Shown piece by piece: positions 7,380-14,012 of a stretch of 36,507 nucleotides of DNA. Location: contig JANNXY010000058.1 of NCBI GenBank assembly GCA_031409775.1, forward strand, positions 1 to 36,507, written 5' to 3'. The DNA comes from JANNXY01 sp031409775. GTDB lineage: Bacteria; Patescibacteriota; Minisyncoccia; Phycocordibacterales; CAIZIN01. The position numbers were made by a program, and so were the translations under genes. The first letter of the stretch is position 1. Every line of letters begins with the position of its first letter. The notes under the pieces were generated by a model, which searched no databases, was not told where the DNA came from, and was given only the letters and a program-made list of their open reading frames with translations.

Positions 7380-7610
7380 ATGGAATTCTATTTGAAACCT
7401 GTCGAATCTTGGACAGGTGAAGAACTAAAAAAGTTTCGGGAATACTTTAAAGTGTCGAAGGTGACTATGGCCGAGATTCTAGACGTAGGACCTGAGCGTA
7501 TTTGGCAGCTTGAAAAGGGTGGCTTGCCGCTATCTCCTAAAATGAAGCGCAATCTTTCCAAAAGGTTTTTTTGTACCAACGTTAGATTAAGGGGTGGGAC
7601 CAATGGTTGA
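7380..7610 (+). CDS. Small HTH regulator (XRE/Cro-like), candidate operator-binding protein
   Basis: A 76-aa protein whose residues 14-60 form a Cro/CI-type helix-turn-helix: ELKKFREYF, then VSKVTMAEILDV, and the recognition-helix stretch GPERIWQLEKGG. An upstream in-frame ATG at 7326 lies inside the operator and adds only hydrophobic residues, so 7380 is preferred. No ribosome site precedes it. As first gene of the early block, directly beside the paired dyads, it is the likely protein that binds them and the matching pair at the capsid promoter. Whether it represses or activates cannot be read from the sequence. Confidence 0.8.
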   Translation: MEFYLKPVESWTGEELKKFREYFKVSKVTMAEILDVGPERIWQLEKGGLPLSPKMKRNLSKRFFCTNVRLRGGTNG

Positions 7611-7998
7611 AAAATTTACAACAATTCAGGGGTTAAGTCCCAAAGTGGCCGACGTTTTTGTTGAGCGTCAAAAGGCTGAAATCTTGGGTTTGTTTTCTGA
7701 GAAAGGGGAGCTTTGTTATTCAATGATGGTTAAGCTTGGTAAAGATAATAACAAAACCTTTGTGAATAATACTGGTTTTATGAAGCTATTCAATGAACTA
7801 CTTGATTCAGGTGAGCTTGTATTTACAAAAACTGGATCTTGCCCTTATACGGGTAGACCTACAGAATATTACAATATTTTAGAACGTTCGCTGGTTATTG
7901 TCGAAACTTTGAAAGAATCAGCGTCTAACCTATTGAAATACATGTCAGAAAACAATCTCTATGTGTTAAGTCAGAAAGATTTGGAAAAACTTCTGTAA
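7603..7998 (+). CDS. Early protein of unknown function, 131 aa
   Basis: Unrecognised. ATG at 7603 is chosen over GTG at 7594 because GGGG lies 8 bases upstream; it overlaps the regulator gene by 8 bp. The middle (FMKLFNELLDSGELVFTK, then a beta hairpin GRPTEYYNIL) resembles a winged-helix wing in layout, and the C-terminal half is helical. A DNA-binding role is possible given the neighbouring HTH gene, but this is weak. Confidence 0.7.
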   Translation: MVEKFTTIQGLSPKVADVFVERQKAEILGLFSEKGELCYSMMVKLGKDNNKTFVNNTGFMKLFNELLDSGELVFTKTGSCPYTGRPTEYYNILERSLVIVETLKESASNLLKYMSENNLYVLSQKDLEKLL

Positions 7999-8069
7999 TG
8001 GAAGGCTTTGTCTTTATGTTTCTGATTCTTGTGATTTCTCTTTTATTCTATTCTATTTCCAAACCATAA
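7998..8069 (+). CDS. Tiny membrane peptide, 23 aa
   Basis: A 23-aa peptide, one hydrophobic helix (FVFMFLILVISLLFYSI) with a short polar end. Its ATG overlaps the preceding TAA as TAATG, a coupling signal also used elsewhere in this genome. A strong terminator follows about 100 bp downstream. Too short to assign. Confidence 0.4.
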   Translation: MEGFVFMFLILVISLLFYSISKP

Positions 8070-8174
8070 AAGCCTACGTTTGATTGATTGTCGAAGTTGG
8101 TTAGACAAAATACCTATATTTGTTCATTGTAAATAATAAATAGACCCTTCAAGAAAATCCTACGCCCTTAGAAA

Positions 8175-8217
8175 GCAAAAAAAGCCCTTAGTTACCTACG
8201 GACACGGGCTTTTTTGC
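8175..8217. terminator. Strong intrinsic terminator (bidirectional)
   Basis: GCAAAAAAAGCCC (8175-8187) pairs with GGGCTTTTTTGC (8206-8217) around an 18-base loop. The GC core with flanking A and T tracts can terminate in both directions. It ends the first early unit after the regulator genes and separates it from the origin-like region. Confidence 0.85.
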
Positions 8218-8372
8218 TAGTACGTTAAAAGGAATAAGGACACTGTGCAACGGAGTTTTTGAATTGAAAAATGAAAAGTTTTTTATCTTATAACTTATTG
8301 AAAGTATTAATGAAAAAATAGGCGTTTTAAAGCTTTGTGATTTTGGGTCTTTTTGAAAAATGTGATGGGAAT

Positions 8373-8514
8373 ATTTCTCGATTTTATCGTGCTTTCTGAG
8401 GATTTGTTTATATGGCCTTGATATAGCTATACTTGCGCATTGTCCTATGTACGTTTCAATAGGGTATTGGGTTTGCTGCGCATTTCCTATTAGAGTTCTA
8501 TAAAATCGAGAAAT
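8373..8514. repeat. 15-bp perfect inverted repeat enclosing direct repeats
   Basis: ATTTCTCGATTTTAT (8373-8387) is the exact reverse complement of ATAAAATCGAGAAAT (8500-8514). The 112-bp interval contains imperfect direct repeats TGCGCATTGTCCTAT (8434-8448) and TGCGCATTTCCTAT (8477-8490), plus the palindrome TATAGCTATA. These could be initiator-binding sites or a structured RNA. Confidence 0.75.
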
Positions 8515-8546
8515 TTTGAACTATAGCGAATTTCCGTAATTTCAAC

Positions 8547-8578
8547 TTATACACAGGTTATGCACAGGCTGTGGATAA
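8547..8578. promoter_or_regulatory. Three DnaA boxes, candidate origin of replication
   Basis: TTATACACA (8547-8555) and TTATGCACA (8558-8566) are perfect matches to the TTATNCACA DnaA box in tandem, 11 bp apart; TGTGGATAA (8570-8578) is a perfect box on the other strand. AT-rich DNA lies upstream and an inverted repeat ends 32 bp away. No replication gene is recognisable in the genome, so DnaA-dependent initiation by the host is the natural reading. DnaA could also act here as a transcriptional regulator. Confidence 0.75.
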
Positions 8579-8680
8579 CTTTTACTCATTGCATACGTTA
8601 AATCGGGACGTTGTGAATGGCCATACTGAATACAGCTTTACAGGCTATTGGCTGGGGGAATCAGGCCCCGATCATGGGTG

Positions 8681-8718
8681 ATAACGCAACATCCTAGGGG
8701 GATAGGATGAAGGGTTAT
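8681..8718. other. Composite hairpin with symmetric internal loop
   Basis: CATCCTA (8690-8696) pairs perfectly with TAGGATG (8703-8709) around a GGGGGA loop. After a symmetric 4x4 internal loop, ATAAC (8681-8685) pairs with GTTAT (8714-8718). A GGGG/CCCC hairpin at 8655-8669 precedes it. There is no T-tract after it, so it is not an intrinsic terminator; it could be part of a small RNA, a leader structure or an origin element. Confidence 0.5.
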
Positions 8719-8814
8719 GCTTTCAAGCCTATATAAGCAATATGGGTGCCAATACGTTTAATATAAGAAATTTAATGTACCTTTAAAATTCTTTGATTAT
8801 TTGTCGCTTTTTTG

Positions 8815-8844
8815 TTGCTATCGCTATTTCGCTACTGCTATAGT
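8815..8844 (+). promoter_or_regulatory. Candidate early promoter after the origin region
   Basis: TTGCTA (8815-8820) and TATAGT (8839-8844) are 18 bp apart, with TGC directly before the -10 (extended -10). The predicted start is about 8851, only a few bases before the ATG at 8855. It would drive the long early gene train. Confidence 0.5.
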
Positions 8845-8854
8845 GATTTCACAT

Positions 8855-9025
8855 ATGAGCTATACAACCAAAAAAGAACTACAGGAAATCGTAGATAAAT
8901 TAGTTATTGTGATTTGTAGGTATGAAGTCCTTATGGACCTATTGATCGATCCTAAATATTTACCTTTCCATCAACAAAAAATAAATGAGATAAAAGAACA
9001 AATTTTAGGAGCTAAAAATGATTGA
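8855..9025 (+). CDS. Small helical early protein, 56 aa
   Basis: A 56-aa protein (MSYTTKKELQEIVDKL start). The in-frame ATG at 8801 would add 18 hydrophobic residues and lies upstream of the candidate promoter, so 8855 is preferred. No ribosome site is visible and the predicted transcript start is almost at the ATG. No motif is recognised. Confidence 0.6.
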   Translation: MSYTTKKELQEIVDKLVIVICRYEVLMDLLIDPKYLPFHQQKINEIKEQILGAKND

Positions 9026-9092
9026 CTTAATACTATCAATACTCGGAGCCGCCAGCATTTACGTTTTAAGTGTTTTGATGTTTTGTTTATAG
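9018..9092 (+). CDS. Tiny membrane peptide, 24 aa
   Basis: A 24-aa single-helix peptide (LILSILGAASIYVLSVLMF). It has a strong AGGAG ribosome site and overlaps the preceding gene by 8 bp, which supports real translation despite its size. Function unknown. Confidence 0.5.
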   Translation: MIDLILSILGAASIYVLSVLMFCL

Positions 9093-9102
9093 AAAGGGAT
9101 AT

Positions 9103-9477
9103 ATGCTTAAAAAAGATTTAGAAATTGAACTGAAAATCGTTGAAAAATATGCAGATGAATTGAGAAGTAAGGTTCAAAAGTTAGAAACAGAAAACAAAAA
9201 ATTTGATTCACAATATAAAAGAATTCAATCCTATATTAAAAATATCATTACGGTTTTACCAGAATTAAAGGGAATATTTATTGGAGTTGACTTGCCTGGC
9301 GACCTTCCTAGAAATTTTATAAATTTTTATCCTGATGATTATTACAATGTAAATAATAGAAACAGAGATGCTCAAACTATATTTACAGTTAGAGACGAAA
9401 TAAGAGTACGAATAGAATACATTGAGAGATCTCTTTCTAACATTGAAACTAAGATTAATCCTGAAAGTGGATATTAA
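9103..9477 (+). CDS. Coiled-coil early protein, 124 aa
   Basis: An unrecognised 124-aa protein. Residues 1-50 are a charged coiled coil (KIVEKYADELRSKVQKLETE); the middle has a short hydrophobic stretch and a Pro/Asp/Asn-rich loop (NFYPDDYYNVNNRNRDA); the end is helical. AAAGGGA lies before the ATG. Confidence 0.7.
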   Translation: MLKKDLEIELKIVEKYADELRSKVQKLETENKKFDSQYKRIQSYIKNIITVLPELKGIFIGVDLPGDLPRNFINFYPDDYYNVNNRNRDAQTIFTVRDEIRVRIEYIERSLSNIETKINPESGY

Positions 9478-9478
9478 A

Positions 9479-9847
9479 ATGACCGATGAACAAATCATGC
9501 AATCGATTCTAGTAAGAACGTTAGAAATCCGAACCGTTTTGAAAGCACAAAATACATTTAAAATGTCTGAAGTTCATAAGATCAAAACCTTTTTGAATCA
9601 ACGATACTTGAATCCGAACCGCTATCGTTATTATATGACACTAAGAATTAACCCGGATGATCCTATTGTTATTACAGATAAGGAAAAAAATGTTTTCTTA
9701 TTGGATTTTACGGACGCTCCAAAGATGCAGTTTAAGAAAATCGGAACGCATACCTATGAAACTGGGTTTTTGTTTCAAGAAACTTTGAATGATAAAATGA
9801 AAGCTATGGAAGCCAAACTATTACTAAAAGAAAGTGAAGGTGCCTAA
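9479..9847 (+). CDS. Early protein of unknown function, 122 aa
   Basis: A 122-aa alpha/beta protein starting MTDEQIMQSILVRTLEI. The start at 9479 lies just after the preceding stop; an upstream ATG at 9422 would overlap that gene by 56 bp and is less likely. The centre (RYYMTLRINPDDPIVI) looks beta-rich. No family recognised. Confidence 0.65.
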   Translation: MTDEQIMQSILVRTLEIRTVLKAQNTFKMSEVHKIKTFLNQRYLNPNRYRYYMTLRINPDDPIVITDKEKNVFLLDFTDAPKMQFKKIGTHTYETGFLFQETLNDKMKAMEAKLLLKESEGA

Positions 9848-10026
9848 TGGACGTGTTTGACCCTTATTTTTTTGAATCACAAGAAAAGCTTTTTCATGTG
9901 GTTGCCAGTATCGATCTACTCAATGACTATGTTTCTAAAAACACCATTGACGCAATCAACTATTTTGACCGTGAAAAGCTAAAAGATGCCGCTCAAAAGC
10001 TTGAAGCGATTGCGAGATTGTTATGA
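9847..10026 (+). CDS. Small helical early protein, 59 aa
   Basis: A 59-aa acidic helical protein (MDVFDPYFFESQEKLF start). It is coupled to the preceding gene through TAATG, and its own TGA overlaps the next ATG. Unknown function. Confidence 0.6.
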   Translation: MDVFDPYFFESQEKLFHVVASIDLLNDYVSKNTIDAINYFDREKLKDAAQKLEAIARLL

Positions 10027-10172
10027 TTGCCCTTGAAAACATTATTGACAATATGACACCTTCTGAGATTGCTCAGGATATGTATGATCGTACAGGCCAA
10101 ATTGTTTGTTTGGATGATGAAACTGAATATTCACTTAAAATGAGAATGGAGCAAGATTCATGGGACTATTAA
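10023..10172 (+). CDS. Small acidic early protein, 49 aa
   Basis: A 49-aa protein (MIALENIIDNMTPSEIAQDM start) with net negative charge. It overlaps its neighbours on both sides (4 and 13 bp). Small acidic early proteins often bind host factors, but nothing here is specific. Confidence 0.55.
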   Translation: MIALENIIDNMTPSEIAQDMYDRTGQIVCLDDETEYSLKMRMEQDSWDY

Positions 10173-10354
10173 ACGATAGAGCAAACATTGAAAAACGATT
10201 GCATTTTTATTGGCCCAATCAGTCAACCAAAGAGCTTTTGGCTTGGGTAAATGATTTGGACGGAAGCTTGCGGGTTGACCTTGGAAAGCTTGACACCATG
10301 GAGCAATCCAAAGCTATATGTCAGTGGTATTTGTCGGTGTGTGACGAACTATAA
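10160..10354 (+). CDS. Small early protein, 64 aa
   Basis: A 64-aa protein with several tryptophans (HFYWPNQSTKELLAWVNDL). GGAG lies upstream and it overlaps the preceding gene by 13 bp. Unknown function. It is the last gene before a 54-bp gap that precedes the second HTH gene. Confidence 0.6.
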   Translation: MGLLNDRANIEKRLHFYWPNQSTKELLAWVNDLDGSLRVDLGKLDTMEQSKAICQWYLSVCDEL

Positions 10355-10408
10355 AAAATAAATAAATACTTGCATTGTGTTGGTATTTCGCTACAGTAAG
10401 GAAATTAT

Positions 10409-10576
10409 ATGTTGAGAACTGGAAAAGATTTAAAGAAACTAAGAAGGAAAATGAAGTGGTCACAAAACGACCTAGCGGAAAAGATTCATTATCGAAGATG
10501 GACAATCTCGGTATTGGAGAGAACCGACAAAAAGCTGACACATAAAATGGTGAGTTTAATTAACGATATAAAATAG
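10409..10576 (+). CDS. Second small HTH protein (Cro-like), 55 aa
   Basis: A 55-aa minimal XRE/Cro-type protein: LKKLRRKMKWSQNDLAEKI, then the recognition-helix stretch YRRWTISVLERTDKK, ending SLINDIK. AAGGAA precedes the ATG at 10409. The 54-bp gap upstream includes TTGCAT/TACAGT promoter-like hexamers (10370-10397) and an 11-bp sequence shared with the promoter region at 8825. It may control the recombination genes that follow. Confidence 0.8.
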   Translation: MLRTGKDLKKLRRKMKWSQNDLAEKIHYRRWTISVLERTDKKLTHKMVSLINDIK

Positions 10577-10582
10577 AAAGGA

Positions 10583-11335
10583 ATGGGGATTAGTATTTTC
10601 AAGGACGCTAACCCCCGACTAAAGCAGATGGACAAAATAAATGATAGCACAACAATTGTTGTAAAACAAATACCTACCGATATTTCAAATATCAGGCAGT
10701 TTTACGAATATGAAAACATAACAATTACGAACCGAGACGAGTTTGAAACCGCTTCGGCTTATTTCCTTCAAACCAAAGGTCATTTAAAGCTAGTTGAATC
10801 CGAGCGTGTGAAAATCACAGGCCCAATCAATCAGGCCTTAAAAGCAACCAACGATCTATTCAAACGTATCAGCGACCCTTTGAATAAAATCAAAGATCAA
10901 CTGAATTCAAAAATGCAAGTATTCGCTGACAGTGAACGTAAGAAACTTGAAGATCAAAAACGCATTGAGCTTGAAACTCAAAAGAAACAATTTGAAGAAG
11001 ATGCCAAAAAAGCAAGACTTGAAGCCATTGAATTAGGATCTGAAACCGCATTAGAAGTTGCCAATAATTTTGAAAAGAGAGCCAAAGAAATTGATACTGA
11101 AAATGTCGAAGTAAAACAAACCGTTCGACTAGGCGCAATCGGTACAATGGCAGAGCGTAGAACTTGGAAATGGAAAGTTGTAGACTTTAACAAAGTTCAT
11201 CGTGATTTCTTAATGATTAATGAAAAAGCAGTGAATCATTTAATGAGAGAAATTTTAGCTGCCGGTGGTCAGGATTTAAAAATGGAAGGCATTGAATTTT
11301 ACCAAGAAACAAGTTTTTCAGCAACAACCCGATAG
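10583..11335 (+). CDS. Recombination-associated coiled-coil phage protein
   Basis: A 250-aa protein with a long charged coiled coil (about 95-180: KLEDQKRIELETQKKQFEED) and a C-terminal domain with RRTWKWKVVDFNKV. The R/W-W-x-V-D-F-x-K-V segment is one I associate with phage proteins encoded next to single-strand annealing recombinases, and here it precedes such a candidate. The start is uncertain: AAAGGA abuts the ATG at 10583, while the in-frame ATG at 10628 has no good site. Its biochemical role is not established. Confidence 0.65.
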   Translation: MGISIFKDANPRLKQMDKINDSTTIVVKQIPTDISNIRQFYEYENITITNRDEFETASAYFLQTKGHLKLVESERVKITGPINQALKATNDLFKRISDPLNKIKDQLNSKMQVFADSERKKLEDQKRIELETQKKQFEEDAKKARLEAIELGSETALEVANNFEKRAKEIDTENVEVKQTVRLGAIGTMAERRTWKWKVVDFNKVHRDFLMINEKAVNHLMREILAAGGQDLKMEGIEFYQETSFSATTR

Positions 11336-11344
11336 GAGATAATT

Positions 11345-12181
11345 ATGTCAAAAGAAATGCAAAAATTAGAAACGTTAACTGTAAGTAAGATGGATGAAAA
11401 AACAAACCTAGCATTGGTACAAGCCTCACTAAACAAAGACTGGAAAGCTGTAGATCAAAATACTCGCGTTCGCTTTGTTTCAAGGCTCTGCGAACAATTG
11501 AAAATTTCACCAGTATTAAACCCTTTTAGATTTATAGATATGAAAGGCGTAACAGTTCTATATGCACCTGCAGCTGCAACAGCTTTGATAGCTAACGCGA
11601 ATAGAATTAGTCAGGAGATTTTAAAAGAAGTTTATGACAAAGAAAAACAAATACTAAAAATCTATATTCGATCATCTCAACCAGACGGACGTTTTACTGA
11701 TGAATATGCTTCATTGTATCTTGGTTCTAATGCGGGTGAAGTCAGAGCCAATTTAGAAATGAAGTGTTTAACAAAGGCAAAGCGTAGAGGTGTTTTGGCA
11801 TTGGTTAATATGTCGATTCCTGATGAAGATGAAGCCGAATATTTAGAGTCAGCTTCATTGAAAAATAATGCAACCAGTATTCCTTATTCAAAAACTTCAC
11901 AATTACAGGACTCAGTTTCAGAAAAAAAAGAGCCTGTGGATGTTGTAGAAAAAGAAGATGTTGATTCCGCTCGAATGGAATTGATGGATTTAGTGACAAA
12001 AGGCGAATCTAAGAAGATGGAGGTTTTGAAGAAATTCATTGCCGATCATACTGAAGGCAAAAATCTTGCTGAGTTGACTTACGATGAATGTCATTCCCTT
12101 ATTGCAGAGATTGAAAGCTATAAGAAGCCTGAACAATCAGAAGATAACTACGACCCAGAAGTACAGCCAGAGTTGTTATAA
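11345..12181 (+). CDS. ssDNA-annealing/recombination protein candidate
   Basis: A 278-aa protein. The N-terminal ~165 residues show a pattern common in phage recombination proteins: VRFVSRLCEQLKISP, NPFRFID (59-65), GVTVLYAP (68-75), and the basic KCLTKAKRRGVLALV (about 140-154) followed by an acidic PDEDEAEY. The C-terminal third is acidic and low-complexity, like a protein-interaction tail. AGGAG precedes the ATG. With RusA downstream it suggests a recombination pathway for replication or repair. It could be RecT/Redbeta-related or a distinct annealase. Confidence 0.6.
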   Translation: MSKEMQKLETLTVSKMDEKTNLALVQASLNKDWKAVDQNTRVRFVSRLCEQLKISPVLNPFRFIDMKGVTVLYAPAAATALIANANRISQEILKEVYDKEKQILKIYIRSSQPDGRFTDEYASLYLGSNAGEVRANLEMKCLTKAKRRGVLALVNMSIPDEDEAEYLESASLKNNATSIPYSKTSQLQDSVSEKKEPVDVVEKEDVDSARMELMDLVTKGESKKMEVLKKFIADHTEGKNLAELTYDECHSLIAEIESYKKPEQSEDNYDPEVQPELL

Positions 12182-12184
12182 TGT

Positions 12185-12376
12185 ATGAAACTGAGAGGGG
12201 ATTTTGATGCAAAGCCTATTGATAAAAAATGTTCAAGTTGCTGCAAAGTATACACTTGCACGATTGAATATTTTTACAAGAACGACACTAGCGCAATCGG
12301 ATTTAGTTCTTGGTGTGTTTGGTGTCATAGAAAGAATAAACAGAGGTTAAGACATGGTCAGACAAACAAGTATTAA
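12185..12376 (+). CDS. Cys4 zinc-finger protein, 63 aa
   Basis: A 63-aa protein with the pattern CSSC, then YTCTIEYFYKND, GFSSW and CVWC followed by a basic RKNKQR. This matches the small CxxC...F...CxxC zinc fingers seen alone or beside HNH nucleases in phages; no HNH residues are present. No ribosome site precedes the ATG. An overlapping frame (12207-12350, 47 aa) has a better GAGAGGGG site but no recognisable content. Confidence 0.6.
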   Translation: MKLRGDFDAKPIDKKCSSCCKVYTCTIEYFYKNDTSAIGFSSWCVWCHRKNKQRLRHGQTNKY

Positions 12377-12791
12377 TACGTTTAATAAAATTAGATCAGA
12401 AGGTTTGCTTTCTCTTAGACGATGGCAGGTATATAACATTCTATATAATCACGGGCCAGCAAGCGGGAATGAACTTCTAATTCATTTTCGTAAAAAATAC
12501 GGGACATTATACGGAAATTCCCCTGTTGTAACTTCAAGGCTTGGAGAACTTAGGGATTTAGGAGTTGCTCAAGAATTAGGAACTAAAGTTTGTAGCATTA
12601 CACAACAGACAGTTACCGAGTGGGACGTAACGGACAGCTTGCCGAAAAAGATTAAAACCAAAGGTGAGTTTCGTATGATATGCGAAAAGTGCAATCAAAG
12701 CTTTAAAGACAAGCCCGTATTTCATGGAACAAAGGAAGCAAGTTTGTTTCCTTGCAATGGGAACTTTACAAGATGGAAGAAGGTTAAATGA
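12354..12791 (+). CDS. Winged-helix DNA-binding protein with C-terminal zinc ribbon
   Basis: A 145-aa protein. Residues 5-95 form a MarR-like winged helix: SLRRWQVYNILYNHGPASGN, then VVTSRLGELRDLGVAQE and a wing. A CEKC pair at about 110 and a later PCNG suggest a small metal site. Proteins of this layout are frequent in phage early regions. AGAGG lies upstream and it overlaps the zinc-finger gene by 23 bp. Likely a transcription or replication regulator; target unknown. Confidence 0.75.
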   Translation: MVRQTSINTFNKIRSEGLLSLRRWQVYNILYNHGPASGNELLIHFRKKYGTLYGNSPVVTSRLGELRDLGVAQELGTKVCSITQQTVTEWDVTDSLPKKIKTKGEFRMICEKCNQSFKDKPVFHGTKEASLFPCNGNFTRWKKVK

Positions 12792-13159
12792 TAAATATTA
12801 TAGATAAAAAAATAGGTTGCCTATTTGGTCATGAAGATATGCATTGGGTTAATTTTTGTAGTTTCAAACCCATAGATAATTCTATTCTTGTTTATAAAGT
12901 TATGTATATGGCCGATTTTTTAGGGATAAAAACTATTGGAGATCTAATCAATGAAAATGAATTATCTATGTTGAGAGTGAAAAACTACGGAATGAAAACT
13001 CATTCATTTTTAAAACATACCTTAAAAAAATATGGATTAAAAATACATGATCAATCTGAAAAAATTCAACATAGCACGAAAAGAATTGGCAATCATTTAT
13101 ATTATGTCCAACATTCCAGTCTTTGCGAATGTAAGCTAAAGGAGTTTGAATCAAAATGA
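12788..13159 (+). CDS. Protein with RNA polymerase alpha-CTD-like HhH segment
   Basis: A 123-aa protein. Residues about 43-86 follow the pattern of the bacterial RNAP alpha C-terminal domain: LGIKTIGDLINENE, LSMLRVKNYGMKT, then LKHTLKKYGLKI, comparable to the IGDL / NLGKKSL / LxxRGLxL pattern of alpha-CTD. In alpha-CTD this helix-hairpin-helix fold binds UP-element DNA and activators. Here it may let the phage act on host transcription; a generic HhH nucleic-acid-binding role is the alternative. The flanks (C11, C24, then SSLCEC near the end) are unrecognised. Confidence 0.65.
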   Translation: MINIIDKKIGCLFGHEDMHWVNFCSFKPIDNSILVYKVMYMADFLGIKTIGDLINENELSMLRVKNYGMKTHSFLKHTLKKYGLKIHDQSEKIQHSTKRIGNHLYYVQHSSLCECKLKEFESK

Positions 13160-13305
13160 AAAATATTCTTAAATCAGCAGATTGGAAATCATTGATTGCA
13201 GTTATTTGTTTAATAGTTCCGGTTTTATTTGGATTGAAACTATTAGAATCAAAGGCTGTTAAATATTCAAAAGTTTGGAATTATAAAGCTAAGGAAAAGA
13301 AATGA
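13156..13305 (+). CDS. Small single-span membrane protein, 49 aa
   Basis: A 49-aa protein with one membrane helix (LIAVICLIVPVLFGLKLL) followed by a basic tail (KVWNYKAKEKK), so the C-terminus is probably cytoplasmic. The start overlaps the preceding TGA (ATGA) and AAAGGAG lies upstream. Function unknown. Confidence 0.6.
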   Translation: MKNILKSADWKSLIAVICLIVPVLFGLKLLESKAVKYSKVWNYKAKEKK

Positions 13306-13516
13306 AAGATCCAATCCAAGAGATTAAAGAAAGATATATCCAAAAATATCAAAAAGATGGCATTGAATTCGTGTTTTCAACTGGCACGCAGAACAAACTT
13401 ATAAAGACATCCAAAACCTACTCGCTCTCACATCCATCTACGAGAAAGAATTACTAGCTTACGTATCACAGAACTACATTGATGATATTAAAAAAGAAGT
13501 TTTTAAAGGAGCCTAG
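13302..13516 (+). pseudogene. Small gene split by a -1 frame change
   Basis: The ATG-initiated frame (13302-13457, 51 aa) starts as a plausible helical protein (MKDPIQEIKERYIQKY) but becomes Ser/Thr/Lys-rich after about residue 25. From about 13376 the -1 frame (open 13367-13516, no start codon of its own) encodes a convincing helical protein: AEQTYKDIQNLLAL, then YEKELLAYVSQNYIDDIKKE. The switch falls at a TTTT run near 13373-13376; one missing T would explain it. This is either an assembly or sequencing indel, a broken gene, or, less likely, programmed slippage. An intact protein would be about 71 aa. Confidence 0.5.
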
Positions 13517-13520
13517 ACAC

Positions 13521-13769
13521 ATGGACAAGATAACGAAACTACCGTGGAATGTAATTGAAGGTAACTATACGAATCATTTTGGATTATCTTGTTCAATTGG
13601 AACTTATGGTTGCAACCTAACCAAAGCCGATTCCGAATATCTCTGTCGAGCCGTGAATAGTCATGAGGGTTTGGTGGAAATCGCCAAAGCCTATTTAAAA
13701 ACGTTGAACTCGAAGTTTTTGGATTATCAAAAAATTGAAAAAATAATCAAGGCCGCCAATGGGGAGTGA
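13521..13769 (+). CDS. Small conserved-looking phage protein, 82 aa
   Basis: An 82-aa protein starting MDKITKLPWNVIEGNY, with a central ADSEYLCRAVNSHEGLVEIA segment. The AxAEyIvrAVNsHeeLv pattern is widespread in small phage early proteins of unknown function. ATG at 13521 is chosen for the AAAGGAG site, over the upstream in-frame start at 13479. Confidence 0.75.
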   Translation: MDKITKLPWNVIEGNYTNHFGLSCSIGTYGCNLTKADSEYLCRAVNSHEGLVEIAKAYLKTLNSKFLDYQKIEKIIKAANGE

Positions 13770-13968
13770 AGTTAGTCTACGTAAAGCAAAGTGTATCAAA
13801 AAATCTGAGCATACTGATAGATTTGAAGTCGGGGAATACTACCTCTATAGAATAAATCATAAACACAGTACCAGAATGATGCACGACATATCGGGTAAAG
13901 ATATGAGTTTCGGGTTTGAATCATTAAAGTTTAAAGAACACTTTGAAGATATTAAGGATTCCAAATGA
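13759..13968 (+). CDS. Small basic early protein, 69 aa
   Basis: A 69-aa beta-rich basic protein (KCIKKSEHTDRFEVGEYYLY), with a fold suggesting a small SH3-like or OB-like barrel. It overlaps the preceding gene by 11 bp. No firm family. Confidence 0.6.
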   Translation: MGSEVSLRKAKCIKKSEHTDRFEVGEYYLYRINHKHSTRMMHDISGKDMSFGFESLKFKEHFEDIKDSK

Positions 13969-14012
13969 CCTGCCCCACATGCGAACCCAGTGACAACGAG
14001 AAAGGATGAAGG

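Larger units (their letters stand above)
8218..8854. other. Gene-free control region
   Basis: I find no convincing gene here on either strand. After an AT-rich stretch (about 8260-8350) come a 15-bp inverted repeat pair (8373-8387 and 8500-8514), imperfect direct repeats between its arms, three DnaA boxes (8547-8578), a composite hairpin (8681-8718) and an early promoter (8815-8844). The density of symmetric elements marks it as the main cis-acting region of the genome. Confidence 0.7.

Noticed and set aside
8434..8490. Iteron array
   Set aside because: Only two imperfect direct repeats are present; too few for a Rep-type iteron origin, and no Rep protein is recognised.
12207..12350. 47-codon frame with a good ribosome site overlapping the zinc-finger gene
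   Set aside because: No recognisable content, while the other frame has a clear CxxC...CxxC pattern; kept only as a note because its ribosome site is better.
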